Shown here in pieces: positions 25,881-34,154 of a stretch of DNA of 64,000 nucleotides (position 1 is its first letter; each line of letters opens with the position of its first letter). The stretch comes from F-183 sp964627455 (GTDB taxonomy: Bacteria; Acidobacteriota; Terriglobia; Bryobacterales; Bryobacteraceae): the NCBI GenBank assembly GCA_964627455.1, contig CAZVKC010000029.1, forward strand, positions 1 to 64,000. Reading direction: 5' to 3'. The notes under the pieces are model-generated. The model was not told where the DNA came from. It did not search any database and was given only the letters and a program-made list of their open reading frames with translations. Position numbers and translations under genes: made by a program.

Positions 25881-26666
25881 TCAGGAGAGTTTCACGAACA
25901 TACCGTTGAGGTTGTACTGAAACTGGCCGTCGATGAACTGGGGCGACGCTGCGGGATCCGTGGCGCCAACCACGTTCTCGCCGTCCGGACCCGCCTTCAG
26001 AATGTGACAGCCGAGATTGCGGGCAACGAAGCCTGTGTTGTTCTCCAGCGCCACGAACAACTTGCTGGATAACCGGTTGATCGCCGGGCCGGACCCTTTC
26101 ACAATCTCCGTCTGATAGACCGCCTGACCCACCAATCCACTGATTGTATTGGGCTTATTCGTCTGAACCTTGACCGCATGACCGCCGGAACCGCTACTGG
26201 GCGGCGCGATGCCGACTTTGCCATTGAACTTGAGTCCGTAGGCCGCCTCGCGATTGTTGGTCATATCGACCACTGTGAAGACAAACTCATTCGGATCATA
26301 GGGATGGCTGAAGAACTTCGGCGTGAAGCGCAGCCAGACCAGGAAGCTGGTGCTGAGGGGTTCCGGCGCAGGAGGTGGCGGGGGCGGAACCGGCACGACC
26401 GGGTCGGGACTATAAATGTTCAGGACCAGGAGGGTAGGTCCGTCGGGGTCGACGCGACCGTCGGCTCCGGACCAGCCAAATTGTTTTACCTGAAAGACTT
26501 GAATGGCATTGCAGGTCTTGGGACCGCATTTGCCATCGGGGTCGAGCTTGGGATTCGGACCTCCCAAAGCGACTGGCACGTTATTCAGAAGCTTCTGTAC
26601 CGTCTCTGTGTCGACGGACAGGTTCTTCCCATGGATTCCTACAGATGCGGAGATGGTTTTGGGCAT
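25881..26666 (-). CDS. unknown protein with peptidoglycan-binding-like N-terminus (paralogue A)
   Basis: 261 residues, the upstream copy of the tandem pair. Same plan as its neighbour: MPKTISASVGIHGKNLSVD, PG_binding_1-like VQKLLNN and PDGKCGPKTCNAIQVFQ, DGRVDPDGPTL, a longer all-proline linker (PPPPPPAPEP), and the C-terminal domain with YDPNEFVFTVVDMTNN and GSGSGGHAVKVQ, ending NGMFVKLS. Clear tandem duplication with divergence concentrated at the linker and N-terminal loop. The spacer between the copies is 48 bp, so they are probably co-transcribed. Codon use looks less GC-biased than in neighbours, a possible sign of transfer. No ribosome site is obvious before ATG 26666. Confidence 0.7.
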   Translation of the reverse strand: MPKTISASVGIHGKNLSVDTETVQKLLNNVPVALGGPNPKLDPDGKCGPKTCNAIQVFQVKQFGWSGADGRVDPDGPTLLVLNIYSPDPVVPVPPPPPPAPEPLSTSFLVWLRFTPKFFSHPYDPNEFVFTVVDMTNNREAAYGLKFNGKVGIAPPSSGSGGHAVKVQTNKPNTISGLVGQAVYQTEIVKGSGPAINRLSSKLFVALENNTGFVARNLGCHILKAGPDGENVVGATDPAASPQFIDGQFQYNLNGMFVKLS

Positions 26667-26866
26667 AGGCGTGCTCTAATCCATAAGCGCAAACCGCCAG
26701 CCAAACGTCTCGCCCGGGGACTTCGTCGGCAGAGAACCGCCGTTCGTCGATTGAGGGTAGCCGTTCGCTGCAGGGACCGCTAGAATAAGGAAACTTACTG
26801 GAGAAGCTGCTGGCTCAGTTGATTTTTGCCGAACTTCCAGCCCCGCTCTTTCGTTCACATTACTGA

Positions 26867-26883
26867 GAGGTGATAAACACCTC
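26867..26883. promoter_or_regulatory. short hairpin before the ECF sigma gene
   Basis: GAGGTG (26867-26872) pairs with CACCTC (26878-26883) around ATAAA. It lies 25 bp upstream of ATG 26908; AAGGA at about 26892 is the candidate ribosome site. A GGAAACTT at 26789-26796 is a weak ECF-like -35. The rest of 26667-26907 shows no other feature. Confidence 0.3.
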
Positions 26884-26907
26884 AAATAGTAAGGAACGAA
26901 GACGGTT

Positions 26908-27564
26908 ATGGCGACGGTGGCAATCAACGGAGTTCTGGCATGGGCGGGACCGCAAGGTCTGAACCCCAGCCAGGCCGGTACATTGTTGAGAGGCCCATTG
27001 GACGCCGATATCCAACTCGTTGAGCGATGCCTGGCAGGGGACGAACCGGCCTGGGAAGAACTGGTCAAAGTTCACACCCGGCGCGTCTACTCGATCTGCT
27101 ACCGCTTCACCAGTAATGATTACGAAGCGCAGGACCTGACCCAGGAAGTCTTTCTGCGTATCTTCCGTTCTTTGAAGAGTTTCCGTGCGGGCGAAGGCTC
27201 GTTTTCGGTATGGTTGACGCGCCTCACGCGAAACCTGCTGATCGACCACTACCGCCGCACGAAATCGGAACGCGCCACCGATTCCATTGAAGACCAGCTG
27301 CCGATGCTGGAAGAAAAAACGGCCATGTCGGCACGTACCGACGGGATGCTGGCGGGGCGCGAAGCCAGTGAACTGTTGCAGCATGCGCTGCAGAAGCTGT
27401 CTCCGGAACTGCGTGAAACCGTGATCCTTCGCGATCTGGAGGAACTGGAATACCGGGAAATCGCCGATATCCTGAATGTGCCGGAAGGCACCGTGAAGAG
27501 CCGCCTCAACCGGGGGCGTGCGGAGCTGGGAAGATTACTGCGCCGCCATAAAGCGGCCGTTTGA
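26908..27564 (+). CDS. ECF (sigma-70 family) RNA polymerase sigma factor
   Basis: 218 residues. Region 2 contains DLTQEVFLRIFRSLKSF and WLTRLTRNLLIDHYRR; region 4 contains LSPELRETVILRDLE and YREIADILNVPEGTVKSRLNR. About 30 residues precede region 2, a longer start than usual, so an internal start is possible but there is no better ribosome site. Its partner at 27589 has a zinc-finger anti-sigma N-terminus, so it is probably held inactive at the membrane and released by an envelope signal. It heads a five-gene operon ending at 30577. ECF group cannot be assigned with certainty. Confidence 0.93.
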   Translation: MATVAINGVLAWAGPQGLNPSQAGTLLRGPLDADIQLVERCLAGDEPAWEELVKVHTRRVYSICYRFTSNDYEAQDLTQEVFLRIFRSLKSFRAGEGSFSVWLTRLTRNLLIDHYRRTKSERATDSIEDQLPMLEEKTAMSARTDGMLAGREASELLQHALQKLSPELRETVILRDLEELEYREIADILNVPEGTVKSRLNRGRAELGRLLRRHKAAV

Positions 27565-27588
27565 GAGTTATATTGTAGAGAAACTGGT

Positions 27589-28206
27589 ATGCTGACCTGC
27601 GCGGACATTGACGTTTTGCTCTGCGACTTCGTGGATGGAACACTCCACGGAGAGCAGAAGTCCGCCGTCGAGAAACACCTCGCCGGTTGCGCGGCTTGCG
27701 CCGAACTTGCGCAAGACTGCGGCGCCGCGGTGACGTTCCTCGAACGGGTCGAGGAAGTGCGGCCTCCGCAGGAACTGATGACTCGCATCGTGTTTGAAGC
27801 ACACACGATCCGCGAGAAAGAGTTCAAGCGGGGTCCAGTGCGCCGGGTATTCTCCAAATGGTTTGAACCGGTATTACAGCCGCGGTTCGCGATGGGCATG
27901 GCGATGACTGTGCTCAGCTTCGCGATGATGGGCAGGTTCGCGGGCATCGAGGTCCGGCAATTGAAGCCGTCCGACCTGAATCCTGTGGCGGTCTACTCAG
28001 CCGTGGAAGACAGAGTCGCAAAGACCTGGGGCAAGGCGGTCAAGTATTACGAAGGATTGAAGTTCGTATACGAGATCCAGTCGCGCCTCGAGGAATGGAA
28101 ACAGCAGGCAGCGGAAGAAGAGCAGCAGCAACAGAAACAGCAGCCGTCTCAGCAAACTTCCCCACCGCAGCAGCCTGAAGGGAATGGAAAGAAGAAGAAC
28201 ATATGA
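27589..28206 (+). CDS. zinc-finger anti-sigma factor, membrane-anchored
   Basis: 205 residues. The N-terminal zf-HC2 zinc-binding motif is present (VEKHLAGCAACAEL, HxxxCxxC preceded by CDFVDGTL). One hydrophobic stretch (about residues 101-116, FAMGMAMTVLSFAMMG) suggests a single membrane crossing. The C-terminal half is a helical segment ending in a Gln-rich, positively charged tail (QQQQKQQPSQQ). It follows the sigma gene by 24 bp and overlaps the next gene by 4 bp (ATGA). The N-terminal zinc finger is expected to bind the sigma factor; the sensing mechanism is not visible. Confidence 0.85.
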   Translation: MLTCADIDVLLCDFVDGTLHGEQKSAVEKHLAGCAACAELAQDCGAAVTFLERVEEVRPPQELMTRIVFEAHTIREKEFKRGPVRRVFSKWFEPVLQPRFAMGMAMTVLSFAMMGRFAGIEVRQLKPSDLNPVAVYSAVEDRVAKTWGKAVKYYEGLKFVYEIQSRLEEWKQQAAEEEQQQQKQQPSQQTSPPQQPEGNGKKKNI

Positions 28207-28898
28207 ACTGCGTCAACCATCCCGAAGTGGCCTCCTCCGCTTTCTGCCGCTCGTGCGGCAAGGCGCTTTGCGATTCGTGCCAGTACAAACTGCACGGGAC
28301 CATCTACTGCCAGGAGCATCGACCCATGGACACCACGACCAATCCCTCTGCTACGAATCCTCAGGGCGATCCTTACATCTCGCCCTATTCGACAGCGGCT
28401 TACCAGCACGCCCAACAGCCTGTGGCGGACGCGTCCGTCAACCCCGGCTTCGCCTTCCTGCTCGGACTCATCCCGGGCGTGGGCGCGATCTACAACGGGC
28501 AATACGCTAAAGGGTTGATCCACGTCGTGGTGCTCGGCCTGCTGTTCGCCATCGCGGGCAGTCACGATCTCAACGGCGGATTCGAGGCGCTGTTCGGACT
28601 CTCGATCGCCGCCTGGTTCTTCTATATGGCCTTCGAGGCTTATCACACCGCCAAGCGCCGCATGATGGGCTTGCCGGTCGACGAATTCTCATCGCTGATC
28701 CGCATGGATCAGAACAGCAACGCCAACGCGTTCCCGGCGGGACCGATCTTCCTGATCATCGCCGGCATCTTCTTCCTGCTCGCGAACTTCGACCTGATCC
28801 GCATGCGTGACGTGATCCGCTTCTGGCCGCTGGGCCTGATCGGAGTCGGCGCCTACATGCTGTACCTGCGCCTGAGCGCGGCGAAGAAGAGCGAATAG
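28203..28898 (+). CDS. B-box-type zinc-finger membrane protein with DUF5668-like end
   Basis: 231 residues. Residues 1-40 hold a Cys/His cluster (CVNHPEVASSAFCRSCG, CDSCQYKL, YCQEH) like a bacterial B-box zinc finger. Then about four hydrophobic segments: VNPGFAFLLGLIPGVGAIYNG (a TM2-like turn), LIHVVVLGLLFAIA, FGLSIAAWFFYMAF, and a C-terminal pair around GPIFLIIAGIFFLLANFD and FWPLGLIGVGAYML, which resembles the LiaI/LiaF-type membrane module (DUF5668). Overlaps the anti-sigma stop by 4 bp. Likely part of an envelope-sensing set with the neighbouring genes; biochemical role unknown. Confidence 0.78.
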   Translation: MNCVNHPEVASSAFCRSCGKALCDSCQYKLHGTIYCQEHRPMDTTTNPSATNPQGDPYISPYSTAAYQHAQQPVADASVNPGFAFLLGLIPGVGAIYNGQYAKGLIHVVVLGLLFAIAGSHDLNGGFEALFGLSIAAWFFYMAFEAYHTAKRRMMGLPVDEFSSLIRMDQNSNANAFPAGPIFLIIAGIFFLLANFDLIRMRDVIRFWPLGLIGVGAYMLYLRLSAAKKSE

Positions 28899-28917
28899 CA
28901 GACGTAGGAGTACTGCC

Positions 28918-29136
28918 ATGAACGGGGCTTCTTTCATCCAGGCAGCTCGCGGACCCGTGCTGCTCATGACGCTCGGCGTCTTACTGGCGGTCCATCAGAA
29001 CACCCCTTATGGGTTTGAACAGACCTTTCCCGTTCTGATCATCGTATTCGGTGTGATGAAGCTTCTGGAACGCGTCGCGGCTCGCCCTTCGGATGCGCCG
29101 CCGCCGATGCCGGGTGCTTCTGGAGGAGGAAACTAA
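28918..29136 (+). CDS. small LiaF-like two-helix membrane protein
   Basis: 72 residues. Two hydrophobic helices (ARGPVLLMTLGVLLAVHQ and FPVLIIVFGVMKLLERV) separated by TPYGFEQT, a short form of the DUF5668 module in the neighbours, and a Pro/Gly-rich C-terminal tail. A GTAGGAG ribosome site precedes ATG 28918. Very likely real because of the operon setting and the module shared with flanking genes. Function unknown. Confidence 0.75.
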   Translation: MNGASFIQAARGPVLLMTLGVLLAVHQNTPYGFEQTFPVLIIVFGVMKLLERVAARPSDAPPPMPGASGGGN

Positions 29137-29137
29137 C

Positions 29138-30577
29138 ATGCGCCGCGGATCTATCATCGGACCACTGATCCTGATCGGTATCGGCGTTGCCTTCCTCGTC
29201 CGCAACGTCTGGCCGGAAATCCCGATCCTCGACTTTCTCGCACGCAACTGGCCCTATATTCTGATCGCCTGGGGCGGACTTCGCCTGATCGAACTCTTCA
29301 CCTGGCGGTCGACCGGAAAGCCGCTGCCGGTCAGCGGCGTATCCGGCGGCGAGTGGACTCTCGTCGTGTTCCTCTGCCTGTTCGGCATGACGCTGCATCA
29401 GTTTTCGCGCCGTGATACGTGGTGGAACCCCGCACGGATCCGCGTTGGCGGCTGGGAAGTACTCGGCGACAACTTCGACTTCAACTACGCGTCCAAGAGT
29501 GTGAAAGCTACGAGCAAGACGCCTAAAATCGTGATCGAAAGTTTCCGCGGCGACGCGCAGATTACGGGCTCGGAGGGCGACGAAGTGAAGATCGGCGGAC
29601 GCAAGTCGATCCGGGCGTTTGAGAATGCCGACGCGGATCGCGCCGACAAGGCGACGCCGCTCGAAGTCGTGACACAGGGCGACCAGGTGATCATCCGCTG
29701 CAATCAGGATCGCGCCGACTCCCGGAATCGCGTGAGTTCGCGGCTGGAGATCGTGGTGCCGCGCGGGGCTTCGATCGACGCCCGCGGACGCTTCGGCGAC
29801 TTCGACATCCGTGACGTGAACGGCGGCGTGGAGATCTATTCCGATAACGCCGGCGTGCGGCTCGACAACATCGGCGGCAACGTGAAGGTCGATCTTCGCA
29901 AGAGCGACATCATCCGCGCCATCGGCGTGAAAGGCGATGTCGAGTTGAAGGGTCGCGGCGACGACATCGAACTCGAGAACATTCAGGGTACGGTGGTCGT
30001 AAACGGCGGGTATTCCGGCACGGTGCAGTTCCGCAACCTGGCGAAGCCGGTACGGTACGAAGGCATCAACACGGACTTCCAGTTCGAGAAGGTTCCCGGC
30101 GAAGTACGGTCGACGATTTCGAACCTGATGGCTTCGAACGTGGTGGGTCCGATTCGTGTGAATTCGAGCAAGGCGAAGGACGTCGAGTTGTCGGACTTCA
30201 CGCAGAGCGCGGAAATCACGCTCGACCGCGGCGACATTCGGTTGCGCCCGGGGCGACTGCCGCTGTCGAGGATCCAGGCGACTACCAAGAATGGCGAAGT
30301 CGACGTGGCGATCCCCGACAAGGCCCGCTTCGAGATCCGCGCCATCGCATCCCGCGGCGAAACGGTCAACGACTGGGGCGATGCGTTGAAGGTCGAAGGC
30401 GAAGAGCGCCGCGGCCAGACGCTGTCCGGCCAGGTTGGTGGCGTCGGAGGTCCAATGATCTCGGTGCAGTCCAACCGCGGCAACGTTGTGGTTCGCAAGG
30501 GCGAGGGTACGACGATTCCGCCGGCTCCGCCGATGGCGCCCCCTCCGCCGCCCAAGCCTGTCGTTCGGGTGGAATAA
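29138..30577 (+). CDS. DUF5668 / DUF4097 envelope protein
   Basis: 479 residues. ATG 29138 is chosen because a perfect GGAGGAGG site lies about 8 bp upstream. N-terminal two-helix LiaI/F-like module (GPLILIGIGVAFLVRNVWPEI, NWPYILIAWGGLRLIELF), a third helix (EWTLVVFLCLFGMTL), then a long repeated beta-strand domain of the DUF4097 type (VVPRGASIDARGRFGDFDI, GNVKVDLRKSDI, GDVELKGRGDDIEL) and a Pro-rich tail. DUF4097 probably forms a beta-helix on the outer side of the membrane. Last gene of the sigma-factor operon; probably an effector or sensor of envelope stress, as for the LiaF family. Confidence 0.82.
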   Translation: MRRGSIIGPLILIGIGVAFLVRNVWPEIPILDFLARNWPYILIAWGGLRLIELFTWRSTGKPLPVSGVSGGEWTLVVFLCLFGMTLHQFSRRDTWWNPARIRVGGWEVLGDNFDFNYASKSVKATSKTPKIVIESFRGDAQITGSEGDEVKIGGRKSIRAFENADADRADKATPLEVVTQGDQVIIRCNQDRADSRNRVSSRLEIVVPRGASIDARGRFGDFDIRDVNGGVEIYSDNAGVRLDNIGGNVKVDLRKSDIIRAIGVKGDVELKGRGDDIELENIQGTVVVNGGYSGTVQFRNLAKPVRYEGINTDFQFEKVPGEVRSTISNLMASNVVGPIRVNSSKAKDVELSDFTQSAEITLDRGDIRLRPGRLPLSRIQATTKNGEVDVAIPDKARFEIRAIASRGETVNDWGDALKVEGEERRGQTLSGQVGGVGGPMISVQSNRGNVVVRKGEGTTIPPAPPMAPPPPPKPVVRVE

Positions 30578-30593
30578 CCGGTGAGGGCCGGTG

Positions 30594-31295
30594 TCAGGAT
30601 GCAGGTAGATACTGCGTCCGATTTGTGCGGCGGTCTTGCACCATTCCAGCCTGACTTGTCAGAATCGCCCGGATCCGGCGAATGTTGGCGGCGGCCTTGG
30701 CGCGTTCCTTGAACCACGCCTTGACTTTGAGGCCGGGAATCAACAGCGTGACACCTAGCACCAGCCAGCTTGCGATTCCCGGTTCCGTTAGGAACTTCGT
30801 GATCCCAATCGTCATTCCCAGCCCGGTAGTGAAGGCGCACAACGACCAGAAAAGCGCCAACACGATGTTGCCGGAGGCAAAAATTCTGGGCCGGGCGTCG
30901 ATCTGGCTTGCACCAGCAGAGCGCACGAGGTCGTCTTTGGGCGACGGAGCCAGGTCGTAAACCAGACGCGGCAATTCATGAACCGGCGCCAGACCAGACC
31001 AGAACATTTCCTGCAGGCCGGGAGGCAGGACCCTGATGATGCGGCGTTCCTGGCAATGGATGGCGGCCCAGATGCCGTGCGGACGCTTGCCGCGGGCTTG
31101 AGCTTTGAGGGTGAGCTTCGGATTGTGCCTCCGTTGGGAACCAAAGCGGCACCCGCCGATCGTCCATTGAACGTTCCTGACTTCGCTCGAACTGCTGCGT
31201 CCCGTGTGCCAGGGATTCGGAGCTTCGAATACTGCATAGGTTTCGACCATACAGGCCATGCGGGCTGGAAGGAAATACATGAGCAGAGTCTCCAT
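30594..31295 (-). CDS. unknown membrane protein
   Basis: 233 residues, no family recognised. The first 130 residues are soluble and basic with WTIGGCRFGSQRRH and HGIWAAIHCQERRIIRVLPPG; then two strong hydrophobic segments (IVLALFWSLCAFTTGLGMTIG and ASWLVLGVTLLIPGL) and a basic helical end (KERAKAAANIRRIRAIL). Codon third positions are GC-rich, supporting coding. Start could be ATG 31295 or an in-frame ATG 15 bases later; no ribosome site is obvious. Convergent with the DUF4097 gene. Not co-oriented with the sigma operon. Confidence 0.6.
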   Translation of the reverse strand: METLLMYFLPARMACMVETYAVFEAPNPWHTGRSSSSEVRNVQWTIGGCRFGSQRRHNPKLTLKAQARGKRPHGIWAAIHCQERRIIRVLPPGLQEMFWSGLAPVHELPRLVYDLAPSPKDDLVRSAGASQIDARPRIFASGNIVLALFWSLCAFTTGLGMTIGITKFLTEPGIASWLVLGVTLLIPGLKVKAWFKERAKAAANIRRIRAILTSQAGMVQDRRTNRTQYLPAS

Positions 31296-31429
31296 AGATC
31301 ATGTGCAGGAAACAGTCTGACTATCCCAGCGAAGCCTGATGGTTCCGTGATTTTTTTGTTCGGGATGGGATAAACGGCAGGTTCTCTTCACTATTCCTGT
31401 AAGCACCCAGAGGCAAAGGAGCAGTGAAG

Positions 31430-31951
31430 ATGCTTTTGATCAAACGTGGGCGGCCAGCGGTTTCCGGAATCACGGTACGGCCAAACCTGACGCGACAGGC
31501 GACGGCTGGCATGGCGTGGGCAGGGGAACTTCTTAGCGACGCGCTAGTAGCTTCCGACTACTTGAGCTTGCTCCGGTGGTGCTCACAAGTGGGTCTCGAG
31601 ACTTACAACATCAAGGATTTCGGCTTTGGGGCGCTCGTTGGATTCGGGTGCATACCGGGATTGGAGTGGTATTACGGCGGAGTACCGCTCCGTCTCTGGC
31701 TGACGCGTGAGCTCTTCCCAAACGCCAAGGCGTTCGCGCACAAGCTGTTCGCCTACGGATGGGCGCAGGCGGGATCCGTGTACAGCAGCGCGGATCTGGC
31801 TGCGTTCAACGCGCAGTACATCCAAGTGCAAATCGTATATGGCGCTTTGATCGAAACTCCGCTAGACATCATCCCGGGATCAAACTGGCAGTGGTACGGC
31901 GGAGGCGTGGGACCGAACAGTCCATACCGGGATCTTCTGTTGCGGGCGTAG
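31430..31951 (+). CDS. unknown protein beside an OxyR-like regulator
   Basis: 173 residues from ATG 31430; AAAGGAG at 31415-31421 is 8 bp upstream, which favours it over GTG 31424. No family recognised. The sequence is rich in Trp, Tyr and Gly (GLEWYYGGVPLRLWLTRELF, NWQWYGGGVGPNSPY) and has a few hydrophobic stretches but no clear membrane helix or leader. It is directly upstream of, and co-oriented with, the LysR gene (51 bp between stop and start), so a regulatory relation is possible. It could be a substrate-binding or small enzymatic protein; I have no basis to choose. Confidence 0.5.
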   Translation: MLLIKRGRPAVSGITVRPNLTRQATAGMAWAGELLSDALVASDYLSLLRWCSQVGLETYNIKDFGFGALVGFGCIPGLEWYYGGVPLRLWLTRELFPNAKAFAHKLFAYGWAQAGSVYSSADLAAFNAQYIQVQIVYGALIETPLDIIPGSNWQWYGGGVGPNSPYRDLLLRA

Positions 31952-32002
31952 CTCACTGGCGGCGGTTTGCGCCAACATGGAGGTAGGCACACCGTTCGCA
32001 CG

Positions 32003-32893
32003 ATGGAAATCCTTCAATTACGCTATTTCGTCTCCGTGGCCAAGGCGGGCAGTTTCGTCAAAGCCGCGGAAGTCGAGAATGTCTCGCAGCCAGCCCTGTC
32101 CCAGCAGATCGCCAAGCTGGAATTCGAACTGGGGACCCCGCTATTTGACCGGCTTGGAAGATCCCTTCGTTTGACTGCTTTCGGGAAGCAACTGCAGCCT
32201 CGCGCCGAGGAACTCCTGAAACAGCTTTCCACCATTCGCCGGGAGGCCGAGGCGGCATCGAGCGCGAGCGGCGGCGGTCGCGTCACGCTGGGTGTGATCC
32301 CAACGCTGCTACCGTATGTGATCGCGCCGTTGCTTTCCGATTTCCAGAAGCAGCATCGGGACATCGAGCTGGTGCTCGTCGAAGAACAGACCAATGGATT
32401 GCTCGAGAAGCTGCGCGCCGCCGACATCGACGTGGCGGTGCTCGCTTTGCCGATCCGAAATCCCGAGATCGTATGTTCCGAACTTCGACGCGAAGAGTTG
32501 TTGTTCATCCTGCCGCCGGATCGCAAGGCGCCGGCCGAGCCGGTGGACCTGCAATCCATCGCGCAAGAGAAACTGCTGCTACTGCGCGAAGGCAACTGCT
32601 TGCGCGACGATGTGCTCACCGCCTGCAGCCGCGCGCGTGCGCAATTCTCACAGGTGTTCGAGACCGATCAACTGGCCAGTATTTTTGCGTTGGTCGCCGC
32701 GGGATCGGGCGCGAGCCTGGTACCGGAAAGCGCGGTCCGCTTTCACGGGAATGTGCAGGCTGTGCCGTTGCGGCAGCGCGCGTATCGCCGGATCGGATAC
32801 GCGCAGTTGCGAAGCCACCGCGCGACCGCCGCGCAAAAGACCGTAATCAAATGGCTGCGGTCGGCGATGGCGTCGACTACTGCTGTCAGATAG
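32003..32893 (+). CDS. oxyR: OxyR-like LysR-family transcriptional regulator
   Basis: 296 residues. N-terminal winged HTH (LQLRYFVSVAKAGSFVKAAE, VSQPALSQQIAKLEFELG). ATG 32003 gives the standard LysR N-terminus; an upstream TTG adds 12 residues without homology. In the effector domain the segment LLLREGNCLRDDVLTAC places C199 and C208 exactly where E. coli OxyR has its redox pair; position 198 is Asn rather than His. AAGSGASLVPESA matches the OxyR C-terminal region. Family knowledge: the pair forms a disulfide with peroxide and activates catalase/peroxiredoxin genes. No such target gene is adjacent. Convergent with the next gene by 3 bp. Confidence 0.82.
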   Translation: MEILQLRYFVSVAKAGSFVKAAEVENVSQPALSQQIAKLEFELGTPLFDRLGRSLRLTAFGKQLQPRAEELLKQLSTIRREAEAASSASGGGRVTLGVIPTLLPYVIAPLLSDFQKQHRDIELVLVEEQTNGLLEKLRAADIDVAVLALPIRNPEIVCSELRREELLFILPPDRKAPAEPVDLQSIAQEKLLLLREGNCLRDDVLTACSRARAQFSQVFETDQLASIFALVAAGSGASLVPESAVRFHGNVQAVPLRQRAYRRIGYAQLRSHRATAAQKTVIKWLRSAMASTTAVR

Positions 32894-32896
32894 CAA

Positions 32897-34045
32897 TTAG
32901 AGAGTCTTGACCCACTTCTGCTTCCTGCTGCTTTCGAGGGCTTTCTCCAGCAGGTACATGCCCCAGGTTCCGTCTTCGAAGGTCGGGTAGTTGATTTCCG
33001 CCTTCGGATCGGCAATGCGGGCGTAGAAGCGGCGGTAGAGCTGCTTGTGCGAGTCGTCGTAGCCTTCGCTGTGGCCGCCGGGCAGGTCTGCGAACGGCGC
33101 GGCTTTCGGCAGCATCAACGAACCGTCCTTGATGATGATCTGGTTCGGCGAGTTGCGGTTGCCGATCCACAATTCATCGGGACGTTCCTGGTTCCATTGC
33201 ACGCCCGACTTGGTGCCGTACACTTCGATGTTGAAGCGGTTCTTGCATCCCGCCGACATCTGGCTGACCGCGAAACAGCCGCGGGCGCGATCGCCGAGCT
33301 TGACGAGCACCGAACCGAAGTCGTCGGTATCGATCGGGATCTCGGTGTACTTCGCGGGAGCCTTCGCCTTCTTGCCGGTGAAGGTTTCCACCGCGCCGGC
33401 AGGCTTCTTGCGGGTCTTGTGGAAGGTCTGCAGGTCGCAGCAAAGGGCGCTGATCTTGAGTCCGGTCACATGCTGGATCATGTCCATCCAGTGCGAACCG
33501 ATGTCGCCCATGGCGCGCAGCGAGCCATTGTCCTTCGATTCGACGCGCCAGTTGTAGTCGGTGTCGTACAGCAGCCAGTCCTGATAATAGGTGCCGTTGA
33601 CGATGAGGACCTCACCCAGTTCGCCGGAGGCGATCATCTGGCGGATCTGCTGGATCATCGGGTAATAACGCAGGTTGTGGTTGACGGCGTTGACGAGTCC
33701 CGTCTGTTGCGCGAGCTTCACCAGCTTCTTGCCCTCGGCCGACGTCATCGTCAGCGGCTTCTCGCACAGTACGTGTTTGCCGGCTTTCAGCGCGGCTTCC
33801 GCCATCGGATAGTGCAGCGCGTTGGGCGTTCCGATGTGCACGGCCTCGATGGTCGGGTCGGCAAGAATCTCACGGTAGTCGCCGCTCGCCTTGGGGATGT
33901 TCATGGAATCCGCAAACTGCTGCGCGGAGGCCTGGTCGACCGACGCCACGGCCGCAACCTCGACATTGCCGAGTCTGCGCACTTGTTCCGTGTGCACCTT
34001 ACCCATGAAGCCGGTGCCGAAGATAGCGGTTTTGATTGTCTTCAC
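32897..34045 (-). CDS. Gfo/Idh/MocA-family oxidoreductase
   Basis: 382 residues, NAD(P)-dependent dehydrogenase on sugars, inositol or related polyols. Rossmann start KTAIFGTGFMGKVH, then the EKPL motif (CEKPLTMTSAEGKKL) with its conserved lysine, and DIGSHWMDMIQHVTGL in the C-terminal beta-sheet domain with the catalytic His. GTG 34045 is the start, with AAAGGA about 12 bp upstream. No signal peptide, unlike the exported relative at 53898. Physiological substrate unknown. It ends 3 bp from the LysR stop and is not co-oriented with it. Confidence 0.92.
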   Translation of the reverse strand: MKTIKTAIFGTGFMGKVHTEQVRRLGNVEVAAVASVDQASAQQFADSMNIPKASGDYREILADPTIEAVHIGTPNALHYPMAEAALKAGKHVLCEKPLTMTSAEGKKLVKLAQQTGLVNAVNHNLRYYPMIQQIRQMIASGELGEVLIVNGTYYQDWLLYDTDYNWRVESKDNGSLRAMGDIGSHWMDMIQHVTGLKISALCCDLQTFHKTRKKPAGAVETFTGKKAKAPAKYTEIPIDTDDFGSVLVKLGDRARGCFAVSQMSAGCKNRFNIEVYGTKSGVQWNQERPDELWIGNRNSPNQIIIKDGSLMLPKAAPFADLPGGHSEGYDDSHKQLYRRFYARIADPKAEINYPTFEDGTWGMYLLEKALESSRKQKWVKTL

Positions 34046-34154
34046 TTGCAGGAGTTCCTTTCGTGGGAGCCTGATTCGTCTTGTATTGGACTCTGCCTAA
34101 TTTATCGCAAAATAGCTGCTAGACTCAAAATCAGGGCTAAATGTTTCAGGCGCT

